Assembly: GCA_902801155.1 (NCBI GenBank)
Contig: CADCHG010000001.1
Span: forward strand, 1 to 64,000
DNA length: 64,000 bases
Origin: an uncultured Prevotellaceae bacterium
Lineage (GTDB): Bacteria; Bacteroidota; Bacteroidia; Bacteroidales; Bacteroidaceae
Direction: 5' to 3'
A model generated the notes under the pieces. That model was not told where the DNA came from and did no database searches. It saw only the letters and a program-made list of their open reading frames with translations. The position numbers and the translations under genes were made by a program. Positions within the stretch are counted from its first letter, which is position 1. Each line of letters starts with the position of its first letter. This document shows, in pieces, positions 17,277-25,283 of this stretch.

Positions 17277-17888
17277 TCACTTCTCCTCAAACGCCTCGAT
17301 CTTATCCTTGTTAGCAAGGAGGAAGTCGATGTCGTCATAGGCATTCATCAGACAGTACTTCTTGTATGAGTTGATCTCGAAGTGCTCTGACTTGCCTGTT
17401 GTAAGATTGGTTACTGTCTGGTTTGGAACGTCAACCTTTACCTCTGCCTGTGGATTAGCAGCTATTGTAGCGAAGAGTTCGAGCTGGAACTCACGGCTAA
17501 CGATTACAGGAAGCACGAAGCAGTTGAGGAGGTTGTTGCGGTGGATATCAGCGAATGAGTTTGAGATAACCACACGAACGCCATAGCCGGCAATAGCCCA
17601 TGCAGCATGCTCGCGTGAAGAACCAGAACCCCAGTTCTGACCACCAACGATGATTTCGTGAATACCCTTCTTAGGAGCCTCAGAGAACTCAGGCTTGTTC
17701 ATCACGAAGTCTGCTATTGGCTGATTGTTAGCATCATAGCGAAGGTCGTGCATGAAAGCATCGCCATAGAACTTAGGATCACGTGTTGTGAACGCAAGAT
17801 AACGTGCAGGGATGATGTTATCTGTATTGTTGTTGTCAATCTCGATTGGAATACAAGTTGACTGGATTATATCGAATTTTTCTTTCAT
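17277..17888 (-). CDS. leuD: 3-isopropylmalate dehydratase small subunit
   Basis: A 203-residue protein starting at the ATG 17886-17888 (MKEKFDIIQSTCIPIEIDNNN); an upstream in-frame TTG would translate repeat sequence. The swivelling-domain signature is GGQNWGSGSSREHAAWAIAGYGVRVVISNSFADI. With LeuC it isomerises 2-isopropylmalate to 3-isopropylmalate, and probably citramalate to methylmalate. It follows leuC after a 166-bp repeat cassette and precedes cimA. Confidence 0.95.
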   Translation of the reverse strand: MKEKFDIIQSTCIPIEIDNNNTDNIIPARYLAFTTRDPKFYGDAFMHDLRYDANNQPIADFVMNKPEFSEAPKKGIHEIIVGGQNWGSGSSREHAAWAIAGYGVRVVISNSFADIHRNNLLNCFVLPVIVSREFQLELFATIAANPQAEVKVDVPNQTVTNLTTGKSEHFEINSYKKYCLMNAYDDIDFLLANKDKIEAFEEK

Positions 17889-18054
17889 AAGCCTAACCAA
17901 GCCTTCCCAAAGGGAAGGATGTTTGATTGTATTAATCCCTATGTGGGAGTCTTATCTATTTGAATTATTTTTTTTGATTGAAAATACTATCTACTCCCCC
18001 TTGAGGGGGTAAGGGGGGAGGAGCCCTCCCTTTGGGAGGGACTGGGTGGGCTTC
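17889..18054. repeat. Intra-operon cassette between leuC and leuD
   Basis: The right end, adjoining the leuC stop codon, reads GGGAGGGACTGGGTGGGCTTC and is preceded by CTCCCCCTTGAGGGGGTAAG. The left end, adjoining the leuD start codon, reads GCCTAACCAAGCCTTCCC then AAAGGGAAGGATG. The element fills the gap exactly from stop to start. Three short hairpins (CCTCCC/GGGAGG, CCCCCT/AGGGGG, CCTTCCC/GGGAAGG) are evident. Confidence 0.85.
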
Positions 18055-19446
18055 TTAGATCTTCCTTGGATCAGTAATAACGCCTGTGATAGCAGATGCT
18101 GCAACTACGAGTGGAGATGCGAGGACGGTGCGTGCACCAGGTCCCTGACGACCAACGAAGTTACGGTTACTTGTAGAGATTGAGAGCTTGCCTGCTGGCA
18201 CCTTATCCGGGTTCATTGCCAGACATGAAGAGCATGAAGGGAGACGAAGCTCGAAACCTGCCTCTTCAAGAATTTTGTCGATACCCTCGTCGATGATCTG
18301 CTGACGAACGAGCCAAGAACCAGGAACAAGCCATGCTACAACGCTGTCAGCCTTCTTCTTGCCCTTTACAACAGAAGCGAATGCACGGAAGTCCTCAATA
18401 CGGCCATTGGTACAAGCACCGAGGAAACAATAGTCAACTGGTGTGCCCTCAAGTTTCTGTCCTGGCTTGAACTGCATATAGTCAAGCATGTCGAGGAACT
18501 GAGTCTTGTCAGCCTCTGCAATCTGGTCGAGTGTTGGGATGCACTCGTCGATAGCGATACCGGCACCCGGGTTTGTTCCGTATGTGATACGTGGCACGAT
18601 GTCCTCGGCACGATATGTCACCTCCTTGTCGAACTTGGCATCAGCATCGCTGTAGAGCTTCTTCCACTCCTCAACAGCCTTATCCCAGTCAGCACCCTTT
18701 GGAGCGTACTCACGACCCTTGAGATATGCAAATGTTGTCTCGTCAGGAGCGATAAGACCTGCACGTGAACCCATCTCGATAGAGAGGTTAGAAAGAGTCA
18801 AACGACCTTCCATTGACATATTGCGGATAGCACTACCAGCATACTCAACAGCATAGCCAGTAGCACCTGATGTTGTCATCTGAGCCATGATATAGAGAGC
18901 AACGTCCTTGGCGGTGGTTCCCTTTGGAAGCTCACCCTCAACGTTGATGCGCATTGTCTTTGGCTTTGACTGAAGGATACACTGGGAAGCCAATACCTGA
19001 GCTACCTCAGAAGTACCGATACCCATAGCGATAGCACCTACTGCACCGTGGGTAGATGTGTGAGAGTCACCACACACGATTGTCATGCCTGGGAGAGAGA
19101 GAGCCTTCTCAGGTCCAACAACGTGGATGATACCGTTATCCTTTGTACCCATTGCGAAGTGCTTGATGCCAAACTCCTCGCAGTTAGCCTTGAGTGTTTC
19201 AACCTGCTTACGGCCTACTGGGTCATTGATTACCTCCTGCTGATCAGAAGGAGTATTGTGGTCAGGCATAGCGACTACGTGGTCAGGACGGAAAGCCTTG
19301 ATACCCTTGTCGCGAAGTGTGTCGAATGCCTGTGGTGATGTCACCTCATGTGCATAGAGACGATCGATATACAACTGTGTAGGACCGTCCTCCACGTTCT
19401 GTACTACGTGTGCGTCCCAGATCTTGTCAAATAATGTTTTTGCCAT
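18055..19446 (-). CDS. leuC: 3-isopropylmalate dehydratase large subunit
   Basis: A 463-residue aconitase-family protein. The Fe-S cluster ligands are visible in [16 protein letters not shown] and [18 protein letters not shown]. Other family landmarks are [25 protein letters not shown] and [22 protein letters not shown]. It works with LeuD in the second step of leucine synthesis. The gene follows leuA after 8 bp. Its stop codon is immediately followed by a repeat cassette. Confidence 0.96.
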   Translation of the reverse strand: MAKTLFDKIWDAHVVQNVEDGPTQLYIDRLYAHEVTSPQAFDTLRDKGIKAFRPDHVVAMPDHNTPSDQQEVINDPVGRKQVETLKANCEEFGIKHFAMGTKDNGIIHVVGPEKALSLPGMTIVCGDSHTSTHGAVGAIAMGIGTSEVAQVLASQCILQSKPKTMRINVEGELPKGTTAKDVALYIMAQMTTSGATGYAVEYAGSAIRNMSMEGRLTLSNLSIEMGSRAGLIAPDETTFAYLKGREYAPKGADWDKAVEEWKKLYSDADAKFDKEVTYRAEDIVPRITYGTNPGAGIAIDECIPTLDQIAEADKTQFLDMLDYMQFKPGQKLEGTPVDYCFLGACTNGRIEDFRAFASVVKGKKKADSVVAWLVPGSWLVRQQIIDEGIDKILEEAGFELRLPSCSSCLAMNPDKVPAGKLSISTSNRNFVGRQGPGARTVLASPLVVAASAITGVITDPRKI

Positions 19447-19454
19447 TTTCTTGT

Positions 19455-20954
19455 TTATCTGAATTTATTTATTGCGTCAATATAAGCCTCCACAGAAGCT
19501 GTTACGATATCCGTATTGGCTGCGAAGCCATAGTATATGTGTCCGTCGAACTCCACGCTCTGGTGTACCTTTGCGAGATCGTCAGAACCCTTAGAGATAG
19601 CCTGAATGGTGAAGTCCTTCAATGTCATCTCACGCTTGATGATTGTCTTGAGAGCCTTGATGGCTGCATCAACAGGACCATTGCCCGATGCTGCTGCCTC
19701 GAAATGCTCGTTGGCAATCTGAAGACCGATGCTTGCAACCGCACGTGTGCCCTTACCTGCTGTAACCTGAAGGTAGTCGAGCTTCACATTGTTCATCTCA
19801 TTACGCTCAGCACCTGCCAGTACGAGGATATCATCATCTGTAACCTCCTTCTTCTTGTCGGCAAGTACGAGGAAGTCTGCATAAATCTTGTCGAGCTTCT
19901 CACCCTCAACATCCACACCGTTGATATGCAGACGATGCTTCAAGGCTGCACGACCAGAGCGAGCTGTCAATACGATGCTTGCCTCATCGATACCTACATC
20001 CTTTGGATCCATGATCTCGTATGTAGAGGCATTCTTCAGCACACCATCCTGATGAATACCAGAAGAATGTGCGAAGGCATTCTTACCAACGATAGCCTTA
20101 TTCGGCTGAACTGGCATATTCATCAACGAGCTTACCATACGGCTTGTTGGATATATCTTCGTTGTGTTGATGTTAGTGTCAATGCCGAGGTCTGGGTGTG
20201 TCTTGAAGATCATTGCAATCTCCTCAAGTGAAGTGTTTCCGGCACGCTCACCGATACCGTTGATAGTCACCTCTACCTGACGCGCACCACCAAGCACACC
20301 TGCCACGGTATTGGCTGTTGCCATACCAAGGTCGTTGTGACAATGGGTTGAGAGGATTGACTTACCTGCTGCGAAAGCATCAACGTGCTCATAGAGGTAC
20401 TTTATCTTCTCATGATACTCGTTTGGCACACGGAAACCAGTAGTATCTGGTATGTTGCAGACAGTAGCACCTGCCTTTGTAACTGCATCAATCACACGTG
20501 CAAGATACTCGTTGTCAGTACGACCAGCATCCTCTGCATAGAACTCCACGTCCTCTACATAGCGCTTTGCATACTTCACGGCACGAACGGCACGCTCGAT
20601 AATCTCCTCTGGAGTGCTGTTGAACTTATACTTGATATGTGAAGGGCTTGTACCGATACCTGTGTGGATACGGCCACGCTTAGCAAACTTAAGTGCCTCG
20701 GCAGCTACATCGATATCCTTCTCCACGGCACGTGTAAGTGCGCAGATGGTAGGCCATGTCACAGCCTTACTGATTTCTACAACTGAATTGAAGTCGCCCG
20801 GTGATGACACAGGAAAACCAGCCTCGATCACATCAACGCCGAGGGCTTCGAGCTGCTTTGCCACCTGAATCTTCTCAACGGTATTCAACTGACATCCTGG
20901 TACCTGTTCGCCATCGCGCAACGTGGTATCAAAAATATATAATCTTTCACTCAT
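19455..20954 (-). CDS. leuA: 2-isopropylmalate synthase
   Basis: A 499-residue enzyme that condenses 2-oxoisovalerate with acetyl-CoA, the committed step to leucine. Visible are [17 protein letters not shown] (N-terminal catalytic motif), [17 protein letters not shown] (metal ligands), [17 protein letters not shown] and a C-terminal regulatory domain (about 390-499) that binds leucine for feedback inhibition in the family. It is the first gene of the operon leuA-leuC-leuD-cimA. A leader-peptide attenuator (21003-21152) lies between its promoter and start codon, so expression should respond to charged leucine or isoleucine tRNA. Confidence 0.96.
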   Translation of the reverse strand: MSERLYIFDTTLRDGEQVPGCQLNTVEKIQVAKQLEALGVDVIEAGFPVSSPGDFNSVVEISKAVTWPTICALTRAVEKDIDVAAEALKFAKRGRIHTGIGTSPSHIKYKFNSTPEEIIERAVRAVKYAKRYVEDVEFYAEDAGRTDNEYLARVIDAVTKAGATVCNIPDTTGFRVPNEYHEKIKYLYEHVDAFAAGKSILSTHCHNDLGMATANTVAGVLGGARQVEVTINGIGERAGNTSLEEIAMIFKTHPDLGIDTNINTTKIYPTSRMVSSLMNMPVQPNKAIVGKNAFAHSSGIHQDGVLKNASTYEIMDPKDVGIDEASIVLTARSGRAALKHRLHINGVDVEGEKLDKIYADFLVLADKKKEVTDDDILVLAGAERNEMNNVKLDYLQVTAGKGTRAVASIGLQIANEHFEAAASGNGPVDAAIKALKTIIKREMTLKDFTIQAISKGSDDLAKVHQSVEFDGHIYYGFAANTDIVTASVEAYIDAINKFR

Positions 20955-21002
20955 ATTTATATTAATTTTTAACTATTTCTAAATTACTTACGTTATCTCA
21001 AA

Positions 21003-21095
21003 GAAAAAAGCCTTCTTCACATCCCGAGCAGGAAGTGAAAAAGGCTCGTAATATTTTCCGCATCATAATTACCAGCACACCTTATCACTTCCCGC
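21003..21095 (-). promoter_or_regulatory. Leucine-operon attenuator (antiterminator/terminator pair)
   Basis: Terminator: AGCCTTTTTCAC pairs with GTGAAGAAGGCT (plus-strand 21009-21020 with 21035-21046), then a U-run at 21003-21008. The competing antiterminator is GCGGGAAGTGA (plus-strand 21085-21095), which can pair with TCACTTCCTGC at the 5' side of the terminator, one G-U pair included. It overlaps the 3' end of the leader-peptide gene. A ribosome stalled early on the leader would leave the antiterminator free. Confidence 0.85.
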
Positions 21096-21152
21096 CTCTT
21101 TTCGAAGGAGGATGTTAATAATAAGGGCTGATAGTGTGATGTTATTTGTCAT
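21069..21152 (-). CDS. Leucine/isoleucine leader peptide
   Basis: A 27-codon ORF in the leuA leader: MTNNITL, then SALIINILLRKEAGS, then a short tail ending CW and a TAA stop. Eight of residues 5-16 are Ile or Leu, including Leu-Ile-Ile and Ile-Leu-Leu clusters, as expected of a ribosome-mediated attenuation leader. Its last third encodes the antiterminator segment (GCGGGAAGTGA). It is too short for ordinary gene calling. The product itself is presumably without function. A closely analogous leader with Tyr/Phe lies before pheA, sharing the EAGS ending. Confidence 0.85.
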   Translation of the reverse strand: MTNNITLSALIINILLRKEAGSDKVCW

Positions 21153-21339
21153 ATTCCTTTATTTCTTTAATTCTGTTTAGTGATTAGAGATTAGTGTTTA
21201 GAGAGTGGTATCCACCAACACCCAACACCTAACACCCATCACCAAAAAAATTTGCGAGTGCAACGTGCAAAGCACCTCGCACGATGCAAATAGTGCATGT
21301 CAGCCCACAAGGCCGGCGCACGTTTTAAATTTGCGATTG

Positions 21340-21371
21340 CAAAATTAATACTTTTTCCTGACAAAAACAAA
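21340..21371 (-). promoter_or_regulatory. Promoter of the leu operon
   Basis: Minus strand TTTG (21368-21371), 20 bp, TAATTTTG (21340-21347). Transcription should start near 21333, leaving about 180 nt before the leader peptide. That stretch contains a GC-rich hairpin (about 21254-21282, TGCGAG...CTCGCA) followed by a U-run, and low-complexity CACCYAACA repeats near 21215-21240. Whether that hairpin also terminates transcription is unclear. Confidence 0.8.
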
Positions 21372-21609
21372 TAATTTGTAATAAATTTTACCTTTTCTAC
21401 TATAATTTCCTTATAAAAATGACGAATATCATCAAAAAAAGTAATAAATCGCAGTTATTTGCATCAGATATTATAAATGTTTCTTATTACCCACCATGCA
21501 AAATACAATATGATATACAAAGATTAATGGGATTTACGGACATCTCTACACCAAATTGTATTCAATCTATTGAAATACAGTATATTGTGGCGGTGTAGAG
21601 TTTTTAATA

Positions 21610-21684
21610 ACTTTACATCAACTCTACATCTTTACACCTTGTCATAAACAAAGATGATGTAAAGGGTGTATAGTTGGTGTAAAG
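21610..21684. repeat. Imperfect palindrome of TTTACACC/GGTGTAAA units
   Basis: ACTTTACATCAACTCTACATC then TTTACACC on the left faces GATGTAAAGGGTGTATAGTT then GGTGTAAAGT on the right. Both arms are runs of a 6-10-bp unit containing TGTAAAG or its complement. Further single units (GTGTAGAG, CTATACATC) flank it to about 21760. Together with the next three elements it fills the gene-free stretch 21372-22435. Confidence 0.55.
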
Positions 21685-21780
21685 TAAAAACGAACTATAC
21701 ATCATTATAACTTTCTATAAACCATCCATTTATATAGAATTAGGTGTAGAGTGTAGAGTTAAATGCTGAATTATGATAGA

Positions 21781-22056
21781 TTTTTTAGAATTAAACGCCA
21801 AACACATACACACTCGGAAAAACAGCTTCTAACTGTACTGATGGTCAAGAAGTTAAAAGCGTGTATGTGTTTGTCTAACATATACACAACACATACACAA
21901 CACGTACACAAGTTGTCACGATCTTTGTGTATATGGTGTGTACGACTTGTGTATATGTTCACCAAACACGTACACGCCCATAAACTATCTGATTAACAAC
22001 TTGTTACCCTTTCATTTTTGCCCCCGTGTATGTGTTTGGCGTTTAATCCTAAAAAA
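21781..22056. repeat. MITE-like nested palindrome with 28-31-bp outer arms
   Basis: The outer arms (about 21781-21813 and 22026-22056) both contain AACGCCAAACACATACAC or its complement, with only one or two mismatches. Inside, tandem CACATACACAA units (about 21882-21912) face TTGTGTATATGGTGTGTAC units (about 21930-21958). The element is about 275 bp. No transposase ORF is present; reading frames across it are repeat translations. No target-site duplication is obvious. Confidence 0.7.
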
Positions 22057-22084
22057 AAGTTCACTTGTTGTCAGTTTATGCCAT

Positions 22085-22190
22085 TACAGTAAGTCCGTTA
22101 TAATACCGTTATAGGTCCGTTGTAAGTCCGTTCCTTAGAATGGGAGAAAAATGGGACTTACATAGGACTTACATAGGATTTGCAAGGGAG
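22085..22190. repeat. Palindrome of AAGTCCGTTATA units
   Basis: Units of AAGTCCGTT, TACCGTTATAGGTCCGTT and GTAAGTCCGTT on the left (about 22089-22133) face GGGACTTACATAGGACTTACATAGGA units on the right (about 22154-22182). Complementarity is centred on AAGTCC/GGACTT and is imperfect. Confidence 0.5.
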
Positions 22191-22203
22191 GTGTATAGGA
22201 ACA

Positions 22204-22341
22204 GGAAATTAATGCGACATTAACGTGATATTAATGCGACTTATATGTTTTCGCTTTGCGAACCTACATGAATTATTCGCTGAAGCTCATCAAGCTAAAG
22301 CAAGTTCTCATCAATAACACATTAATATCGCATTAATTTTC
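22204..22341. repeat. Palindrome around a GCTTTAGCTTGATGAG core
   Basis: The left arm (22204-22240), made of ATTAATGCGACATTAACGTG-type units, faces ACACATTAATATCGCATTAA on the right (22317-22337). The enclosed core, on the minus strand, contains GCTTTAGCTTGATGAG followed by TTCAGCGAA (22276-22303). It is a 28-bp near-copy of the cores at 6711-6767 and 34743-34768, although the arms are unrelated in sequence. Confidence 0.7.
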
Positions 22342-22435
22342 AGATTTAATTTTCTCCAAATTTACTTTCGTTTCGTTACTTCCATAGTACAAAAAGAAAT
22401 CGCAGACTTGGTTAAGCCTGCGATTTCATAAGTTT

Positions 22436-22879
22436 TTATTTCTTCAAAGGTATCTTGTCGATACGTGTCTGATGGCGACCGCCCTCGAATGGAGTCTTGA
22501 GATACTCGTTCATGATTACCTCAGCCTCACGGTTGCTGATGAAGCGACCTGGCATTACGAGACAGTTGGCATTGTTGTGCTGACGGATGAGATGTGCTAC
22601 CTCTACATTCCAGCAGAGACCTGCACGTACACCCTGATGCTTGTTAAGGGTCATAGAGATACCCTCGCCAGAACCGCACATTGCAATACCGCAGTCAACC
22701 TCGCCCTTCTCAATACCCTCGGCAAGAGCATGGCCGAAGTCAGGATAGTCAACAGAAGCATCGCTCCATGTGCCATAGTCCTTTACCTCATAGCCATTCT
22801 TCTCGAGATACTGGAGAACGAACTGCTTGAGTGGGAAGCCAGCATGATCGGTGGCTACGCCAATTATTTTCTTTTCCAT
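22436..22879 (-). CDS. rpiB: Ribose-5-phosphate isomerase B
   Basis: A 147-residue protein taken from the ATG at 22877-22879 (MEKKIIGVATDHAGFPLKQF); a longer frame would translate repeat cassette sequence. Hallmarks are DHAG, the catalytic Cys in GIAMCGSGEGISMTLNKHQGVRAGLC and the phosphate-binding HNNANCLVMPGRFI. It interconverts ribose-5- and ribulose-5-phosphate. It is last in the pentose operon, 210 bp after tkt, the gap being a repeat cassette, so it should complete the non-oxidative pentose phosphate branch that takes arabinose carbon onward. Confidence 0.94.
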   Translation of the reverse strand: MEKKIIGVATDHAGFPLKQFVLQYLEKNGYEVKDYGTWSDASVDYPDFGHALAEGIEKGEVDCGIAMCGSGEGISMTLNKHQGVRAGLCWNVEVAHLIRQHNNANCLVMPGRFISNREAEVIMNEYLKTPFEGGRHQTRIDKIPLKK

Positions 22880-23089
22880 AAAATGCCTAACCAAGCCTTC
22901 CCAAAGGGAAGGATGTTTGATAGTAATAATAGCTATCACCCTACCCTTCGAGAAGACTTGGTGTTTAAATTGTTATTTTATTATCAATAATTCAAGACCA
23001 CTCTTCCATTGCCCTCAAGTAGTAACTACTCCCCCTGGAGGGGGTGAGGGGGGTGGAACCCTCCCCTTGGGAGGGACTGGGTGGGCTTC
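22880..23089. repeat. Intra-operon cassette between tkt and rpiB
   Basis: The left end at the rpiB start is GCCTAACCAAGCCTTCCC with its AAAGGGAAGGATG continuation (about 22885-22917). The right end at the tkt stop is CTCCCCCTGGAGGGGGTGAG, then GGAGGGACTGGGTGGGCTTC (about 23030-23089). The middle is AT-rich spacer. It has the same layout as the cassette between leuC and leuD. Confidence 0.85.
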
Positions 23090-25117
23090 TTAAAGCATAG
23101 ACTTAACCTGCTTGTAAACGTTCTCAGCTGTGTAGCCGAGCTTCTCGTCGAGCACCTTGTAAGGAGCAGAGAAACCGAATGTCTCGAGACCCCATACCTT
23201 AGATGCTGGATCAGCACCGATGAGGAAGCCCTGGAGGTTTACTGGAAGACCTGCGGTCATACCGAATACCTTAGCACCTGTTGGAACAACGCTCTGCTGG
23301 TACTCAGCGCTCTGTGTGCGGAAGAGGCCCTCAGAAGGTACAGAAACGATACGAACCTTAACGCCATCCTTGCGGAGGAGCTCAGCACCAGAAACGAGTG
23401 TAGAAACCTCAGAACCAGTAGCTACCATTACTACATCTGGATTAGCATCAGAACCAGCAACTACATAGCCACCCTTACGAGCCTGCTCATAGTCGTTACC
23501 CTCTGGGAGATTGTTGATGTTCTGACGAGAGAAGATGAGGGCTGTTGGGCTCTCTGTGTTCTCCATTGCCATTGCCCATGCAACTGTTGTCTCCTTAGCA
23601 TCAGCAGGACGAAGAACGAGTGTAGAGTTCTTGCCGTCGTGACGCTTGAGCTTCTCCATGAGACGAATCTGTGCCTCGTGCTCAACAGGCTCGTGAGTAG
23701 GTCCATCCTCACCTACACGGAATGCGTCGTGAGTCCAGATGAACTTAACAGGGAGCTGCATGAGAGCTGCCATACGAACTACAGGGAGCATATACTGGCT
23801 GAATACGAAGAATGTACCGCAAGCTGGGATAACACCACCGTGGAGAGCCATACCTACACAGCAACATGCCATTGTGAACTCGGCAACACCTGCCTGGAAG
23901 AATGCACCAGAGAAGTCGCCTGCCTTGAGAGCGTGAGTCTTCTTGAGGAAGCCGTCAGTCTTATCTGAGTTAGAGAGGTCGGCAGAAGCACAGATCATAT
24001 TTGGAACCTGCTCAGCGAGAACAGAGAGACAAGCAGCAGAAGCAGAACGAGTAGCATCGTTGTCCTTCTGTACGCACTTGCTCCAGTCAATCTTTGGAGC
24101 CTTGCCTGAGAACCATTCAGCCTGCTGTGCAGCCTTCTCTGGGTTAGCAGCAGCCCAAGCCTTCTCCTCTGCGTAACGCTCAGCAGCGATCTTCTCGAGT
24201 TCCTTAGCGCGGTTAGCGTAGAGTTCCTTAACATCCTCGAAGATCTGGAATGGATTCTCTGGATCACCACCGAGGTTCTTAACTGTGTTGATGAATGCGT
24301 CACCACCGAGAGGAGCACCGTGAGTCTTGCAGTTAGCCTCGTAAGAAGTACCGTCAGCCTTGAGGGCACCCTTACCCATGATACACTTACCGATGATGAG
24401 AGTTGGCTTGCCCTTAACAGCCTGAGCCTTCTCGATAGCAGCACGAATCTGAGCTGCGTCGTTACCGTTGATCTCGATAACCTCCCAGTTCTGAGCGCGA
24501 TACTTAGCAGCAGTATCCTCGTTCATAACCTCCTTAGTCTCTGTAGAGAGCTGGATGTCATTGCAGTCATAGAACATGATGAGGTTGTCAAGACCGAGGT
24601 TACCAGCGATACGAGCAGCACCCTGAGAAACCTCCTCCTGAACGCCACCGTCAGAGATGTATGCGTAGATAGTCTCCTTTGCGAATGTTGGGTTGCCTGT
24701 GTGCTCAGCAAGGAACTTAGCAGCGATAGCAGCACCAACAGCATAAGCGTGACCCTGACCGAGAGGACCTGATGTATTCTCGATACCACGAGCTACCTCA
24801 TACTCTGGGTGACCTGTTGTAGCAGAACCCCACTGACGGAGCTGTGCGAGCTCGTCGAGAGAGAACTTGCCAGTAAGGCAGAGCTGAGAATAGAGCATTG
24901 GAGCCATGTGACCTGGATCGAGGAAGAAACGGTCGCGACCTACCCAACTTGGGTTCTTTGGGTCATACTGGAGATACTCTGAATAAAGTACATTGATAAA
25001 GTCAGCACCGCCCATAGCACCACCTGGGTGACCAGACTTAGCCTTTTCAACTGCAGCAGCAGCGAGGATACGAATGTTATCCGCTGCGTGATTCAAAACT
25101 TTAATGTCGTTTGCCAT
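23090..25117 (-). CDS. tkt: Transketolase
   Basis: A 675-residue full-length transketolase. The thiamine diphosphate motif GDGxx(22-30)N appears as ISDGGVQEEVSQGAARIAGNLG...YDCNDIQL. Other landmarks are SGHPGGAMGGADF, GPLGQGHAYAVGAAIA, the phosphate-binding Arg/His in WTHDAFRVGEDGPTHEPVE and DLSNSDKT. It transfers two-carbon units between sugar phosphates. Its place behind araB indicates it processes xylulose-5-phosphate from arabinose. The upstream gap to araB carries a palindrome; the downstream gap to rpiB is a repeat cassette. Confidence 0.96.
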   Translation of the reverse strand: MANDIKVLNHAADNIRILAAAAVEKAKSGHPGGAMGGADFINVLYSEYLQYDPKNPSWVGRDRFFLDPGHMAPMLYSQLCLTGKFSLDELAQLRQWGSATTGHPEYEVARGIENTSGPLGQGHAYAVGAAIAAKFLAEHTGNPTFAKETIYAYISDGGVQEEVSQGAARIAGNLGLDNLIMFYDCNDIQLSTETKEVMNEDTAAKYRAQNWEVIEINGNDAAQIRAAIEKAQAVKGKPTLIIGKCIMGKGALKADGTSYEANCKTHGAPLGGDAFINTVKNLGGDPENPFQIFEDVKELYANRAKELEKIAAERYAEEKAWAAANPEKAAQQAEWFSGKAPKIDWSKCVQKDNDATRSASAACLSVLAEQVPNMICASADLSNSDKTDGFLKKTHALKAGDFSGAFFQAGVAEFTMACCCVGMALHGGVIPACGTFFVFSQYMLPVVRMAALMQLPVKFIWTHDAFRVGEDGPTHEPVEHEAQIRLMEKLKRHDGKNSTLVLRPADAKETTVAWAMAMENTESPTALIFSRQNINNLPEGNDYEQARKGGYVVAGSDANPDVVMVATGSEVSTLVSGAELLRKDGVKVRIVSVPSEGLFRTQSAEYQQSVVPTGAKVFGMTAGLPVNLQGFLIGADPASKVWGLETFGFSAPYKVLDEKLGYTAENVYKQVKSML

Positions 25118-25159
25118 TTTTGTTATTAAATATTAAATTAGATGTAAAGTACCTATTTG

Positions 25160-25277
25160 TTAAGTGAAAAATGAAAAGTGAAAAATGAAAAATACAAGTT
25201 TGTACTTTCGGGTATAGACATTACCTGAAAAATGTAATTTGTATTTTATAATTTTTCATTATTCATTTTTCATTTAA
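25160..25277. repeat. Palindrome of GAAAAATGAAAAGT units between araB and tkt
   Basis: The left arm (25160-25197) is a run of AAGTGAAAAATG units ending ATACAA. The right arm (25239-25277) starts TTGTATTTTATAATTTTTCA and continues with ATTCATTTTTCATTTAA. They are complementary over about 38 bp with small gaps. It is an AT-rich member of the palindrome class whose arms are simple repeats. Confidence 0.65.
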
Positions 25278-25283
25278 GAGGGT

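Noticed and set aside
21763..21996. Two overlapping ORFs of 64-77 codons on opposite strands
   Set aside because: They are translations of the TACACA palindrome, so both strands stay open; repeat artefact.
21595..22341. CRISPR array
   Set aside because: The repeats here are inverted and graded, without constant repeat/spacer alternation, and no cas gene is in the window.
23081..24772. Several long plus-strand ORFs opposite transketolase (295, 150 and others)
   Set aside because: Antisense shadows of a high-bias gene; transketolase motifs on the minus strand are complete.
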